From NCBI GenBank assembly GCA_016748015.1, contig JAAOMT010000029.1:298896-362895 (forward strand): a stretch of DNA of 64,000 nucleotides, read 5' to 3'. The notes under the pieces are model-generated. The model did no database searches, had not been told where the DNA came from, and saw nothing but the letters and a program-made list of their open reading frames with translations. Shown in pieces: positions 26,398 to 39,100 of this stretch. Every line of letters begins with the position of its first letter. Positions within the stretch are counted from its first letter, which is position 1. A program made the translations under genes and the position numbers. This stretch comes from Geosiphon pyriformis. Taxonomy: Eukaryota > Glomeromycota > Glomeromycetes > Archaeosporales > Geosiphonaceae.

Positions 26398-26822
26398 CGT
26401 CCGACGTTCAAGACTTTCAGTTAACCCAACGGGATTGGAAGAAATTGAATAGGAGATTTGATTAAGAACATACTGATTTCCATATCTTTTTCCAGGGATC
26501 TCGGCCTGGTTGTCAACTAGCAAGAATGTGGGAGAAGAAACACCTTATACCAGCCAACAAGAGCGGTGAAGCGCACGCACACAGATCTCGAGTCGGATGA
26601 TGACAATCACCAGACCGACACTAGACTGCCGATGGTGAATGATAATGAGGTATGCAGTAGTCTTGTAAAATGCTGCTATCTATTGCTGGACACATGTCAA
26701 ATCCTGTTGCTTATCCAGTCTATTGACCGTTTCCAAGCCTGTCTTAGTTGATAAACTTCGAAGGTCGCCGACACCCTAACGGGGCCGGTGCCAAATCAAT
26801 TCAAAGTCTTGAACGTCGGACG
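26398..26822. repeat. Perfect 20-bp inverted repeat pair enclosing about 385 bp
   Basis: The left arm 26398-26417 is CGTCCGACGTTCAAGACTTT, and the right arm 26803-26822 is its exact reverse complement. The arms are GC-richer than nearly everything around them. The enclosed sequence has no long open frame and no clear target duplication outside the arms. It could be a MITE or the ends of a deleted DNA transposon, or a coincidental hairpin in a gene remnant. The arms are seen directly; the identity is inference. Confidence 0.55.
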
Positions 26823-28500
26823 ACTTCAAAGGTCACCGAAGGAGTAAAACAAAACTTTTCTTTCACCGAAAACGAACAAGGAGCAGTCATAGAGCCTTTT
26901 GTTAATCATTCAGAAAAAACGATTTGTGAGTTTTTGGTTAAAAATGAATCAGCCATTCCTCCAGAGATTGTCGAAAAATTCGAGGCTAAACAGCGTCCTC
27001 CTCGCCCTGGAAAACATCGGCTTCGTGGCTCATCTCGAAGACTTGAATGACGGAGTCTCGAAGGCTGCCCGTATTGTAGAAAAAAAAATCCACTTGATGA
27101 ACTTGTGATCGAAATCTGTTTCCAGACATGACTGATAAAAGACAATTTTCTTGAAAGAGGTATGCCTTTAGTCTGCTAAGTGTTCGTTATCTTAAGAATT
27201 AAAGTTTTTAGTAAAGCTTTTGAGGAATATAAAAAAACAGCCCGATATCATTTTTTTGCCTTTCTGCACGTGACCAGCCACCTGGCGTTGAAAAATTTCC
27301 CTAAACTTTCTTGCTATGAACTTGCTCTAATCAAGAATTTCAATATTATTGCCCCTAGCCACTTCTTGGTAAGTTTTGCGGTATGTTTGGATCATCTTGT
27401 GGAGCCAAATCAAGTATCTTTCTATACCTTTCCCGATTCAATTTCCTTTAAAACAACCCCATACCATAATACCAAATTTTACTATTGGTTGTACATGCTA
27501 GTTTCTAAATGGTTCCACAGGCTTCTTCCAATAACACTTGCGTCCGTCAGAACCGAAAATTAGGAACTTATTTTCTTCAGAACAGATAGCGTGCTTCCAG
27601 TCTTCAATAGTCCAATTTTCATAACTCTTGCTTGTAAACCATTCCGCCCGAGTGCTCTACGAACAGTTTCAACATTAATATTAATGTGTGAATTTCTGTG
27701 CTGTTGAACATTCTTGAGTAGAAATAAGACGAACAATATTTCGTTAATTTTTTTAATTTTTTATGCACATTACCGTACACTTTCATGAGAAGCAACTTTT
27801 CAGGTAGAATATCCTTCGCGTTTTTCTATAAAAATACGGATCATAATAATTTTTTTATGACAAAGATTGTTAATTCATTTCTTCCAGATTCAGTACCTTT
27901 AACTAAAGAAAAATTCTTCTCTTGAATTATTACTATTAAGACAATCTGAAATAAGCAATAGAACCATATAAGAAACGCGACCAACCTTGAGCGAACTTAT
28001 TGTTGATTTTCTCGTTTATTTTTTACAATAGTTAAGTACGAAACCATAACAATCATAATTAAAGGAGCTACTGTAAAACCTTTCTTTTATGACTGCAAGC
28101 AGGCAAACAAATAGAAAACGTATCTTATTACTCACTCGTCAGAGCCCTTTTTACAATGCCTAATGTTTTCCAGCAATAGTTGATCTGATAGGAAAATCCA
28201 CTAGATTTTCCCGCAGTATATAGCATAAACGTCTTGAGAGTTTTTGTATACGGTGCATAATAGTCTATCTTTCCGCAAAATTGGCACGAAAGTCCAAGAA
28301 CTTCAAAAATGCAAGAAGTCTAGAAGAGACTTTGTACTGCAGGTCGTAAAACGCCTTTCCTTTCTTGCATCTCTGTTTACGAGCTCCATATTATTTGATT
28401 CGGCTTATTCAAAACAGATTATGGGATCAAATTAAAAAAACGATTCGTATAGCAAAGATAAATTAAAATTTTTTAATCAAGATTTCATAAGATTAACTGT

Positions 28501-28523
28501 ATGATGATGATGATGATGATGAT
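28501..28523 (+). repeat. ATG trinucleotide microsatellite
   Basis: Seven tandem ATG/TGA-register units about 130 bp upstream of the acyltransferase start. Likely length-polymorphic; no function implied. Confidence 0.8.
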
Positions 28524-28576
28524 TGACAAAATGCAGGAAATTCGCCAATTACTAATATATTATCTCAATTTTCCCA

Positions 28577-28584
28577 TATAAATA
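28577..28584 (+). promoter_or_regulatory. Candidate TATA box of the acyltransferase gene
   Basis: TATAAATA lies 67 nt upstream of the proposed ATG at 28651. In such AT-rich DNA a chance match is quite possible, and only the position supports it. Confidence 0.3.
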
Positions 28585-28650
28585 TGAAGACCAATTAATA
28601 AAACGTCGAAAATTTCCCTTTTTTCCGTTCTAAATTTTTTGTATTAAATC

Positions 28651-30470
28651 ATGACTGAAAATTTTACCTGTTTGGATAACTTGATGTTAGAGAGCCAGGT
28701 ATGTTATATGTTTGCTGTAAAAGCATTCGATACCAATTCGAATAATCACGGGTTTCTTCAATAAAAGTCAGAAAAACTCTCTTGGATAGTCGCATTTATA
28801 TGGATTTTTGACAATTCAGTCGATCTAGCTCGCCTTAAAGATCTATTTAGGAAAATGGTTGAAGAATTTCCCCGACTTAAAAGCCGACCAACTGGCAAGC
28901 ATCTTTTGAGAAATCATAAATGGGAATTGATTGATGGGTTTGATGTTGATGACATTATTGAGACGCATAAATTTCCAATTTCGGCAACAATGAATCAATT
29001 TCAAGCTTATGCCTCGCGAGTAATTGGTGAACCACTTGATGATCACTCTCGACCATTATGGCGCCTATATGTCATCAATGGAATAGATGGTGTTCAAAAA
29101 TCCGCCATAATCATCAAAGCACATCATTGTATTACTGACGGGGAAGGTTTTATACGAGCAGTGTTGACAGCTTCCTTGGGTCGAGAAAACCTAAATGAAA
29201 CTTTTAAAATGGCGCGAGAAAGGATGGCTCCTCCTAAACTAGAACCAAGCGAACTACCGATCCTTCGACTTGCTGTTTTCAAACCTCATGTTGATAAAAT
29301 ACCAAAGGGTCTACTTAATCTTTATTATTTATTGCTTCAGATTTTATTTGCAATTAATTGGGCTTTTGTCGGTCTATGGGAATCAATCAGATTGAACACC
29401 ATTATCTTGGGCTTTCGCCGCAAGAATTTTCTATACAATCTTAACACAAATATCGAAAGTTCATCGCCCACGAAAACAATAAATTGGTCTGAAGAGATTA
29501 ATATAGAAGATATTCGAATACCGCGTAAAGCATACAAGGTTTCATTGAACGATGTCATGGTGGCCACAATAACGCGCGCTATTCGATCATATCTCGTTGA
29601 ACAGAATCGACTTCTTGATCCTAGTATTCTGTTATTTATTCCTCTTTCAATGCGAAGGAAAGATGATTTCAGATTTACGAATTTGGTATCTGGTGTTTAC
29701 GCATTTTTTCCATTCGCGGATTTGTCTACCAAAAACCTACTGAAAGCTGTCCATGAAGAAATGAATAAGGTGAAACGTAGTCTGGTGCCACCTTTGGCTC
29801 ATCTTTTTGCCGATAAAGTCTATATTCCCGGTACTCTTATTCCTCGACCATATCTAAATTGGATGTGCGGGCTTGGTCATGGCGTTGTATCAAATGTTCC
29901 GGTCAGTATTATAATAAAGCTGGTTTAAACTGGTTCAATTGATTAGATTCACAAATTAATTTCCCCTTTCTACTTTTAAATCAAGGGCCCTCCAAATACT
30001 ATCACAATCGCTGGGCAAGTCGTCAAACGCTTTCTGGCAGTGCCACCACAAAATACTCCTGGTGGTATGTCATCAAAGCTTATTGAAATATCGATTTTCT
30101 GTTGCGTTTCAAAAAACACTTTAACTGAATCAAGATATTAATTTAAACAAAATATACATTGCTTATTACACAAGGTTTGGCAATGGCAATTCTAAGCTAT
30201 AATGGCAAGATAACTCTGAGTATTTTTGCAGACAACCTGGTGGAATATCCCTTATTAACAAAACGCATTAGTGAACTTTTTGTTAAAGAATTTAACAAAA
30301 TTTTAGAAGATGCCAAATTTGAAATCGCACGAAGTGACAACGGAAATGAGGAAATGGAAAAGTATGGAAAAAATACTCTAAAGGAAAATCTTGGGAAAAT
30401 TTTTGGGCCAGTTCATATTGCTGGAATAATATTTCTGCTTCTGGGCATTTTCTGGGCTTTCTTTTTGTAA
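28651..30470 (+). CDS. WS/DGAT-type O-acyltransferase (wax ester synthase / diacylglycerol acyltransferase family), four exons
   Basis: Likely transfers an acyl group from acyl-CoA to a fatty alcohol or diacylglycerol, making neutral lipid at a membrane. Exons (my model): 28651-28698, 28768-29901, 29986-30064, 30175-30470; introns of 69, 84 and 110 bp, all GT-AG; 518 aa. The joins restore family blocks, including SNVP|GPP at the second intron and PGG|LAMAILSYNGK at the third. The catalytic HHxxxDG is HHCITDG, residues about 135-141; PLDDHSRPLWRLYVI precedes it as in the family. The C-terminal WS_DGAT half follows. Hydrophobic segments lie at about 195-220 and at the last 20 residues (a tail anchor). 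The 16-residue first exon (MTENFTCLDNLMLESQ) and its AAG acceptor are the least certain parts. It is the only intact host gene here and is free of the nonsense transitions of its neighbours. Substrate unknown. Confidence 0.85.
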
Positions 30471-30492
30471 ACACTTTTTGAGTTTGTCGATA

Positions 30493-30498
30493 AATAAA
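30493..30498 (+). terminator. Poly(A) signal AATAAA after the acyltransferase gene
   Basis: AATAAA starts 23 nt after the TAA stop at 30468-30470. Good position, but the motif is common in AT-rich DNA. From about 30500 to 30870 I see no gene; composition drops to nearly pure AT after about 30640. Confidence 0.4.
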
Positions 30499-30869
30499 GA
30501 TGAAGAATTAAGAAATAAGAATTTTGATATAAATAGAAATATCGACTTCTCAAAAAGTCCTGGTTTAAATAGTTAATTAAACATAAGTTGAGATAATTTT
30601 TCAAAAGCAAATACGTCAATGATATTCCTAGGGCCTGTTTAATTTTAATAAATACAAATGTTCGACTTCAGAAAAGCTTTTTTTTATGTAATAATAAAAA
30701 ATAAAACCAAACTAGTTAATATAAAATATGTAATATTAATATTAATTTTGTAAATAAAATATTATTATAAAAGTTTGTTTATATTTAAATTAAACTTAAA
30801 AGTAGAACAAACTTAATTTTTTATTTAATAACAGATTTAAATTAAAACATTTTAATAATAATAATAATA

Positions 30870-32196
30870 TTTTTTATTTTATAAATATAATTTAATTACT
30901 ATTTAATACAATAAACCAAGTATTTTAAACTAAATATAATTTATGTGCTTATTTTATGTAATTAATTATTTGTATTAATTTATATTATTATTAGCAATAA
31001 CAAAGTTTTTTTAAAAATACAAATATCTAATACAACTTAACTGTTTGAATTAATTACAATATATTAAAATATGAAATATACTTAAAAACCAATGTAATAG
31101 TTTACAATTCAAATATTATTAATAAAACTAAACTCAAATCTAAATTTAAATAATACAAAAATATTATTTGCTACTTTAATAGTACTTAAATATTTTAAAA
31201 ACTTGTTAATAAAAATATTAATAATATTTAATACAGTTTACTAAAACATTTATAAATTAAAAAAAGTTACACAAGTTACATATATTACAAAAACAAAAAA
31301 TATAATTTAAAAATAAACAAATAATAAAATTATTCTTATTTTTAAAAAGCTTTAATATTAGTTTGAGTTATTTAAGTACAAAACTATGAAAATTAAGTTT
31401 TTTGTAATAATAAAAACTTTTTTAATTAAAATATTGTTTATATTTGTTTATTAATTAATTAACAAAAACTATTTTAAAATATTTTAACAAAAAAACAATC
31501 TTATAAAACAAAAAAACATTCAATATATTAAATATAAATATAGTATTAACAAAATAAAAAACATTAAACAAATTATTTATAAATAAAAATTTAAAGTTTA
31601 AAAAAACTTAAATTAATTTAATTAAAAATTTATCTTTAAATTAATTTTTAATTTAATAAAATATTGTAAAAAGTTTTTAACAGCTTAATTTAATATTTAT
31701 AAGTTTAAAAATTTATAATTAAATAGTTAGCCAAAAATGCTATTAATATTAGAAAATATAATTACAAAAACTAATTTTTTTTTATCTATATTTGTTTAAA
31801 AAACTTTAATTTATACAAAAATAAATAATAAATAATCTTATTTAAAAAATACTTAAATAAATTAATCTTTAATTTTATATTTTTTTAATTAAAATATCTT
31901 ATTTTATGTACATATTTTTCAAGATAAAACTTAATTACAATTTATAATTAATAATAAATTGTAAAATAACTAAAACCAAATAAAAAACTGTTTATTTAAA
32001 ACTGTTTTTTTTGTAATTTATTATTTTTATTATGGTTAATAAGTATAGTCTAATTATTATTTAGAAGTTAAAAACAGATTAAGTATTTTAGTGTTAAATA
32101 TAGTTTATGTATTTTTTTATATATAACTAACTACTCAAGCCAATTTAAGCTATACTATATTAATATTTCAGAGGAAAATTTATCCAAAAATAACAT
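30870..32196 (-). mobile_element. Minus-strand LINE relics, extreme AT decay
   Basis: The segment around 30900-30980 matches the reverse complement of the LINE 3' UTR at 8520-8600 (TTTAAACTAAATATAATTTATG and following). A second such block occurs at about 32085-32180, directly against the LTR of gypsy D. So at least one, probably two, LINE 3' ends lie here pointing left. The sequence between them has a few plausible matches to the LINE C-terminus but no frame survives. Gypsy D apparently inserted into the more rightward one. Boundaries are approximate. Confidence 0.5.
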
Positions 32197-33003
32197 TATT
32201 ATAGGTAATTATTTGAGTGTTAAAATAAATAACAAATTTATAACTTGGTACTTAATAGTTGCTATTGTTATTAATTTTTAAAATTTTTTGGATATTTAAA
32301 GGTTTCAAATTAAATTTTTTGTATAATAAACAAAAATTCAAATAATAGTTTTTTTTGTGAATTTTTTTTTTAACATGATAGCCAGTTTAATCTAATAGTT
32401 ATGTTTTTCTAATAAGTTATTCTTTTTTCTAAGTTTATTATTCTTGTTTTACAGATTTTTTACCAAACTATTTTTAACATTAATATCTTTGTATTTTATT
32501 TTTTAATTAATTAGTAAACAACAAAAAAATAAAAAAAATAAAAAAATAAAAAAATTAGTATCTCATTAATAGCCATAATCAAGAGTTTTTATTTTAGTAT
32601 AGTTAAATAATAATTATTACTAACATAAATTACTGATTAAGTTAGAGAATAGTAATATTAATTTGATAATATAAAAAACATAAGTTGGATAATAAATGAT
32701 AATTTTATTTGATATTTAGATAATTTAATTTTAAGATATAAAAAACTAACTTTTGAAAGGAGAAATATTTTAATTACTTGTTAATTAGAACTTGTTTAAA
32801 TCTAATTAACTCTTTTTTTTTTGTTTTTGATACTATTGTTATATATATATATATTTTTTGTTATATAAAATTTCTTAACCTCTTTTAATTTCTTGCAAAA
32901 AATTCTGGAATCTTAAAATTTTTTGAAATTTTTCTTTTTATTATGTTAATTTTCTATTGCCTATTCTCTACTTATTATAATTTTTATTTTTTTATGAGTA
33001 ATA
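32197..33003 (-). repeat. 3' LTR of gypsy D
   Basis: About 807 bp from TATTATAG (ancestrally TGTTACAG) to ATGAGTAATA, reverse orientation, followed by a T-rich segment in place of the polypurine tract. Its variable centre (about 32880-32950) has the 'ATTCTGGAATC' type of repeat also seen in B', not the ATTGCT-AGCAAT type of A and B. Confidence 0.75.
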
Positions 33004-33318
33004 TTATTCTTTTTTTTAATATTAAATTTTATTAAAATCTCTTAAATTTTTTTTTTAAATTAGTTTTATAATTTTTTTCTTTAGAATTACTTAAATAATT
33101 CTGGTCTGTAATTTTTTAAATTGAACATTGATAATTTTTTCCAATTGGTTAATAATTATTGTGTTTATTGTTAGATATAACAGTATTTTTGGACAGTTCT
33201 GAAATTTTGTTTATAATCAGTACATTACTTATGTCTGTATAGATAAATTGTTTTTTTTCAAAAATTGTTTTATTTATTATAATATTATTATATTAAACAT
33301 CTGTTTTGTTTTATCTAT

Positions 33319-33630
33319 TATTATAGATAATTATTTGAAATATTAAAACAAATAATAAATCTGTAACTTAATACTCAATAGCTATTAATAATAATAGTTT
33401 CTAAAAGTTTTATGATCTAAAAATTTTGGTTGAGTTTTTTGTATAATAAACAGAAATTCAATTAATGGTTTTTTCTGTAAATTTTTTTTTTAGTATAATG
33501 ACCAGTTTAATTTGGCAATCATGCTCTTTTGGTATACTATCTTTAAGTTTTTTATCTTTGTTTTATAAGTTTTTTAGTAAACTATTTTTAATATTAATTA
33601 TTTTAATCTTTGTTTTTCTTTTTTTTTTTG
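33319..33630 (-). repeat. Partial family-1 LTR inside gypsy D
   Basis: It starts TATTATAGATAATTATTTG and follows the family-1 LTR 3' half (AAACAGAAATTCAAT block) for about 310 bp. D internal sequence then resumes at about 33637 (TTTATAACAAACTGTTTGG, equal to 55945 on in B'). Probably an inserted LTR that lost its other half together with adjacent D sequence. Confidence 0.6.
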
Positions 33631-33636
33631 TGTTTT

Positions 33637-35997
33637 TATAACAAACTGTTTGGTAATTAATAATAATTTCTATGTCTAATTGTTGTTAATTTATGGTTTG
33701 GAACAATTATTGTGCTATTATATAAATATAATCTGAAATTTTTATTTTTTACTGTTGTTTTTGTTGTATATATTGTTTTTATATACTTTTATCTTAATTT
33801 ACTTTTCATGTTTTTTTTGATAATTATAATTGGTTTCAAATCTTGTGAAATCTTATTTGGTTTGACTAGTATTTTTTGTATTCTTAGTTGTAAAATATTA
33901 TTGGTAGATAATAATACTATATTGTAATATAGTTTTAATTAATTATTATGTATTGCTTTGATTAAAATTTTGTTGTTTTATCTTAATTTATAAGCTCTAT
34001 TTTTTAGAATTTTTTCAATATAGCATGAACTATCTTATTTGAAGTTAAACTTTTTATTCTATTGTTTTTTTCATTTTGGTATAATTTAAGAGTACTTTGT
34101 TTTCAATCTTAAATTCGACTTATTTATTTGATAACTGGTTGTTATATTGTTTTTTTTGTTTTTTTTGTAAATTTTATATGTTATTAACTGTTCTTTATTT
34201 TTTATTTTTTAAAGTTTTTATTAAGTTATATATTCTTTTTAACAATATTTCTTAAAAGTTAGCTTTTATTATTGGTTTTGTTAAATATGTATTGATATCT
34301 ATTTTAATTGATAATATTGCTGTTTTACTATAAACTAATTTAAATAATGTTGTTTATATAATATCTTGCTTTATTGTTCAATAAATAAGTAATACCAATA
34401 GTATAAACAAATTTTATATATTCTAATTTTCTTGATTAATCTTAACTATTGTTTTACACAATGTTTTGTTGAATTTTTTGACTAAGTTATTTGTTTGTAA
34501 ATAATATAAAAATGATAGTAGTCTTTTAATTCCAAATCTTTGACTTAATTTTGCTAATGTTTTGTTTATAAAATAAGTTTTTTGGTCTAATAACAATTTT
34601 TTTAGACGTCTATATTAATAAATCAAATTCTAATATATGAATTTGACTATAAATTTTGCATTTGCTCTTTAAATAGCTTTAGCTTTTGGCTATTTTGTGA
34701 AATAATTCATAACTACTACTATGTATTAGTTGTTTTTACTAGTTATTATTAATAGTCTTATTAAGTTAATTTTAATTCAATCAAATAGTTGTTCTACTTT
34801 AATTGGTCTTAGTGGTTTACTGGATCTTATTCCTTTTTTTTTTAATAAATATCACAATTTTGAACATATTAAATAATGTCTGGATATATTAATGGCTAAT
34901 AATATTTTTTTTTGGTTTTTTTCATAATTGCTTCTTTATAGAAATGTTCTAATGTTGAATCTAAATACATATTAAATAGTATTGTTTCTTTTTTTGTTTC
35001 TGTAATTACCTTAAGTGACTGGTTTAGATCTTTTTTGTTTCTCTAATATAATATATTTTAATAGGTAATAAAATATTTTAATTGTTGTTTTATGTTGTTT
35101 TGTTTTTTTTAAGATAATTTTCTCTTGAATTATTGAGTATTAATATAATATTAAAATTGTTAATATTTTTATGTATTCATTTTTTGTTATATTTTTGGGT
35201 TAAAATGTTTTTAGATTTGTTTTATTTATAATAAGCTATTAGTATTTCTATTTTTTTTTATAATATATTATATAATTAAATAGTAATAGTTTTATTTTTT
35301 ATCTTATATAATAATTGTTTTCAAATTTTTGCTTTTGGATTAATTTTAATCTTTTATAATCAGTATATATATCAAACTTTTGACTTAAATATTTTTCTAT
35401 TTGATAACAGTTTAATAAATATTTAAGTATATTAATACTGAGATATCATAGTTTTTTTTGGCTAAACTCCAACTTTAATTGGCATATACTACTAGATATT
35501 TTTGTCTATTTGGTTTTTTTTGTAATAATATTGCTCTCAATATTTGGTCTAATGTATTTATTATAATAATAAATAGTTTGTAATCTGAATAGATTAAAAC
35601 TAAAGCTTAAATAAGCTTTTGTCTTAAAGTATCAAAGACTTTTTATTGTGTTTTAGTCTATTTATATTTGGTGTTTTTTACTTAAAGGTAGTGTAATAAT
35701 TGAGTCAGTTTAAAGAAATTCTGAATATAATAACAATAGTATTTAGCAAATTTCAAAAATGTTTTTAATTTTATCAAGTTTGTTGATATTAAAAAGTTTT
35801 TAACTATTTCAATTTTATCTGAATCTGTTTTAATGTCATTTTTGCTTATAACATATCCCAAAAACTTGAGTTTAGTTTTTTCAAAGAAATATTTAATGGC
35901 ATTTAGTTTCAATTTAGCTCTTCTTAACTATTTAAACACTTGTTGAAAATAATAAAAATAATTATCAAATGTTTTGGAGAACATATTAGTATTATTT
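33637..35997 (-). pseudogene. Gypsy D post-integrase, integrase, RNase H and RT thumb, decayed
   Basis: Read on the minus strand: the RT thumb/connection is still open at 35682-35912 (MKLNAIKYFFEKTKLKFLGY), then RNase H about 35250-35600. Next come the HHCC zinc region near 34850-34990 and the integrase core about 34450-34800, with TNNLVKKFN where the catalytic Glu would be (Lys codon 34477-34479). The post-integrase region extends to about 33640. Stops are everywhere, at Gln and Trp codons. It ends at the LINE insertion in the RT palm. Confidence 0.7.
35989..35997. repeat. Target-site duplication of the LINE (left copy)
   Basis: GTATTATTT here and again at 42746-42754 flank the LINE exactly where similarity to gypsy D stops and restarts. 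A 9-bp direct repeat is in the usual LINE range. Confidence 0.75.
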
Positions 35998-36126
35998 TAT
36001 ATTTATTTATTTAACGAGTGAGGTCCAAACACTACCTAGTACAATACATCATACAAGTGATCTAAACTAGGCATGAATCATGCTCTTTCTACACGTGACC
36101 AGCCACTCAGACTAGTCAGGACAACA

Positions 36127-39100
36127 CTAGGCACCTATATGCACTGAGACCAAGTTACCTATACCTGAAAAGAATAAACTAGATCTACGAAACTCAAAAC
36201 CAATACCAATTGCATCAGCGATACCCAATAATCTAACCATATTGGACGAGAGTACCGAAGGAAGACCAGAAACCGAGACAGGAATAGAACCATTATGTGG
36301 GATCAAGCCACTCTTCTCCATAACAGCTCTGTGTTTTGCACGAACCAGCCAAATACCATCATGGAATGCAAGACAAAAATCACGCACAAATGCCACAATA
36401 TTCTGAGCCACCATTTTAGAGTCCTTGAAAACAGAAAAAGATTCACAATACCACTTATTGAAAACAAAGCCCTTACATATAGCTGCACCAACAACAGCAT
36501 TGGAAGTGCAAGCAGAAAGCAACTGCAAAACACATGAAGTCGAGTGAGATAAACCTAAGCGCATTTCCCAAACAGATGCATGAGCATTCATCAACCGGGC
36601 ACGATTACCAGCATTGAATGGGCACGAAAACACATGATCTGAAATTTCAACATCGCCACAGAACAAACACATCACACTGGGGTACCTCTTATTGTAAAGA
36701 CGCTTTTGCACAGCAACAGGAAGACGATGATGCAATGCCTTTATAAAATATGTTCGATAACCAGCAGTACGTGCACTAGTGAAACCAGTGGCCAAATGAG
36801 AGTCCAGATGCCACACCGAACATGACCTGACCCAATCAACATCAGCACGTAGACTGTCCACCAATACTCAAGAACCAGAACCGACCTTCCAATGTGCATG
36901 GTGAATAGAGCGGAAAACATCACGAACAAAATGCTTAGAATTACCAGAAACCACAGTACTGCCAGCCTTGAGAAAATGTTCATTAATCCTGTGAGGAAGA
37001 TGCACACCAGAAGACGCAGCAGCCCTAGCCAAAGTGTCAGCACACTTATTGTCCAAGACTTCAGAGTGACCTCTAACTTTAATCCAATTAATATCCAAAT
37101 TTTTGCGACGAATGACATTAGAAATATGGTGGTGTTCGACCCAACACCGATTCCTGAAATCTGGACACCCCAACATTAACTCTGACTTGCATGCATCCAA
37201 AGCGGCCTGGCTGTCCAAAAACAGATTAACCAAACAAGAAGAAGGGACACACTCAAGAGCTAAAGCAATGGCCTACAGCTCCGTCATGATAGAAGAAACC
37301 AAACCAGAAACTTCCACACCTAAACCCAAATCAATGTCCTCAAAAAAAACAGTGGTGCCAGCCTCCATACCAAGAGTACCCAGCCCACACAAAGAACCAT
37401 CCGTAAACACAGAAAGACGATTGGAATCAACCTCCAACAAGCGATTACAAACAACATCAAACTCGCAAGACTCAAGTATGTTAGATGAGTCAACATTCAG
37501 TGGCAAAAGAGAACAAATAGGAGATGACCCAGAACCAGACAAAAAATGAACAACAGCATTGAACCAATCAGGAATCGGGCCCCGAGGGTCCAGTCTTTTC
37601 CACTGCTTGAAAGTCCTCCATTCGAAAACAGAACCAGTTTGATTGTGAAGCTGCTCAACAAAGGCAATGCCATATTGCCAAAGTGAAAAGACACATTTAT
37701 AAAAAGCTAACTTGCCAAGAACAATAGACATTGGGGTCCCCTTTTGAAAACAAAAAACATTGGTCACGAGACCACCCAGAGAGAGGTCACAACCCAAAAA
37801 AATCCAGATAACACCAGCCAAAAAATTATTCAAAGAACTGACATTAATATGAGAAGGGAAAAGCAGGGAGTGACGAGGGCACCAACTGAGAACCTGTAAA
37901 TCATAAGACCTATGTGCAAACAGGTGGCCCAAAATACCCACAGAATTGGCAAAACAAACAACAGCAGCTGACTTGCTCTCAGCCTGGACCTGCTCAAAAG
38001 ATTTCAACCCGTACAAAGAAGGATGATGAATAGCATCATTGGGAAAGTCGAGCGGCAAGCCAAATTTGGACTTCAAACCTTTATGAATCATAATGTCCCA
38101 TTTCGCACACACACTAATAAGAACAAAACTAAACTGAGTCTTGTAGGCAATTATGGGGTAAAGAACCACTAACACCAAATATGAGAACTGCTTATCAGAG
38201 ATAGTCTTTTTCAGAACAAGATTGGTAAAAAATCGGACATCCAAGCGTGTCTTAGCCAAGCTAGGCTTCGACAAACCCTCAGTAGACAAAAAGATACCCA
38301 GGTACCGATAAGGCTCTCCCCTTTTGGCTATTGAAATAGGCAAACCACTGATCAACAAATGAGGGCTGGAAACTCTGCAATTAATGGGAATAGCCACCGT
38401 TTTGTCATTATTGATTGAAATGTCATTGACTTGAAAAAACCCACTAGCAACATTGAGAATATGTTGGGTGGCAGCCTGGCTGCTACCAATCTAAATTGTA
38501 TCGTCGACAAAAGCACCAGCAGCGAGGAAAGAAGTCAAACCAGCCCGAGATTCAACATGACCAGTGTTGGCAACAAAACGAGAGTCTAACCTGTATTCAC
38601 ATACATTTTCTTGTCTTTTGACTTCACACAAAAGAGGATCATAAAATATGCACCAGAGAAGAGGAGAAAACACCTTCCCTTAATCCAAACCATCATGTAC
38701 CTGATATTCATCAGTTAATCCAAAATCCATCATAACTCTGTTGACCCAATCATTGTGGATGCCACCAAAAAACCGAATGAATTTATTACACATTTTTATT
38801 CTGACCAAGCTCTTCCTTAGATACTCCCAGCCAACCAAATCATAAGCCTTTCGCATGTTCTACAAGACCAGCCACAGCTCTCAGTTCTTCTCCAAAGCAT
38901 CCTCAATGACCAATTCAATAGCAAAAATAGGAGACTGCGTGGTCATGCTTTTTAAAACAGAAAAATTATCCCCCCTCAGAACGTCAAAAACACTACAAGC
39001 CAATGAAATTCTGTCCGAAAGCACTTTAGAAAGAATTTTGCGAGCTGTCTCAACCAAAGCAATAGGATGGGTATTTGTAAGAACACCCTTCCACTCATAT

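Larger units (their letters stand above)
26823..28650. other. Non-repetitive flank upstream of the acyltransferase gene; no firm gene
   Basis: Base composition and codon texture are host-like rather than retroelement-like. A 100-codon + frame (26748-27050, rich in charged residues, with NEQGAVIEPFVNHSEKTICE) overlaps a second + frame (26899-27108) reading ALENIGFVAHLEDLNDGVS. Together they look like one coding region with a frameshift or an unseen intron. A 127-codon frame at 27180-27563 has no recognisable motif. I cannot assign a family to any of these. They may be exon remnants of a decayed gene. 27570-28500 shows nothing supportable. Confidence 0.35.

Noticed and set aside
27180-27563. 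127-codon + frame as a host gene
   Set aside because: No recognisable motif, start context or splice partners, and stops surround it. Left as part of an unresolved flank.
28244-28435. 63-codon frame upstream of the acyltransferase
   Set aside because: Too short, no motif, and no splice link to the gene that could be supported.
37103-37549. 148-codon + frame across the LINE
   Set aside because: Antisense to the RNase H region of ORF2; a shadow.
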